From DAOTEJ01 sp035454085 (GTDB taxonomy: Bacteria > Pseudomonadota > Gammaproteobacteria > Burkholderiales > Burkholderiaceae_F), in NCBI GenBank assembly GCA_035454085.1, contig DAOTEJ010000014.1:1-46107 (forward strand): DNA of 46,107 nucleotides. Reading direction: 5' to 3'. Positions 46,065 to 46,107 of the stretch are shown in pieces. The translations under genes and the position numbers were made by a program. The notes below the pieces were generated by a model. It had not been told where the DNA came from. It was given only the letters and a program-made list of their open reading frames with translations, and made no database searches. Within the stretch, counting starts at the first letter, position 1, and every line of letters starts with the position of its first letter.

Positions 46065-46107
46065 GCGGCCGGCCGCTTCTCAGGGTTGAGCCTGCAGCCA
46101 GACGGCC

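Overview
The window is a high-GC chromosomal segment, most likely from a betaproteobacterium of the Burkholderiales. The evidence is gene order: rpmF-plsX-fabHDG-acpP-fabF runs directly into rpoE-rseA-rseB-degP and then lepA-lepB-rnc-era-recO-pdxJ-acpS-nagZ. DUF2863 and DUF4845 proteins, a PhaF-type phasin, and TAAAAT/TACAAT-like -10 boxes in a GC-rich background also fit. One run of exactly 100 N (21213-21312) shows a scaffolded draft assembly. I saw no tRNA, rRNA, CRISPR array, insertion sequence or prophage.

Layout. (1) 1-5925: on the minus strand, an unidentified double winged-helix protein, a DUF2863 protein and a secreted 5'-nucleotidase; on the plus strand, an MFS transporter overlapping an RraA-family gene. 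(2) 5926-11162: the glyoxylate-shunt region, with aceA (isocitrate lyase, strong terminator, twin operator-like repeats upstream), a convergent LysR regulator, a type II haloacid dehalogenase-like gene, aceB (malate synthase A) and a tiny four-cysteine protein. (3) 11176-18153: a CNT nucleoside transporter, a coniferyl-aldehyde-type dehydrogenase, moaA and rne. A hairpin-rich 598-bp spacer separates rne from divergent rluC. (4) 18752-21935: rluC, a HAD phosphatase and a small Rieske protein, then convergent maf and an RsmI-like methylase interrupted by the gap.

(5) 21953-40236: about 18 kb of co-directional genes covering DUF177/yceD, ribosomal protein bL32, phospholipid and fatty-acid initiation and elongation, acyl carrier protein, the sigma-E envelope-stress module with its periplasmic protease, translation factor LepA, signal peptidase I, RNase III, Era, RecO, PdxJ, holo-ACP synthase and NagZ. 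Many junctions are 1-41 nt overlaps, several using TTG or GTG starts. A strong hairpin with a T-run lies between degP and lepA, just downstream of a TAAAAT box. (6) 40233-45989: a possible storage-lipid locus. A minus-strand row of phasin, patatin-like lipase, TetR regulator and TPR-like protein is divergent from a 671-aa two-domain reductase. That reductase closely resembles, from memory of the family, the Marinobacter Maqu_2507-type fatty acyl-CoA reductase that makes fatty alcohols. This is the most interesting part of the window.

Functional links: acpP (substrate) and acpS (activating enzyme) lie in the same gene row; rne and an RraA-family gene are in the same window; fatty-acid synthesis runs straight into the envelope-stress regulon; and the last locus could draw acyl chains from that pathway into neutral lipid or granules (inference).
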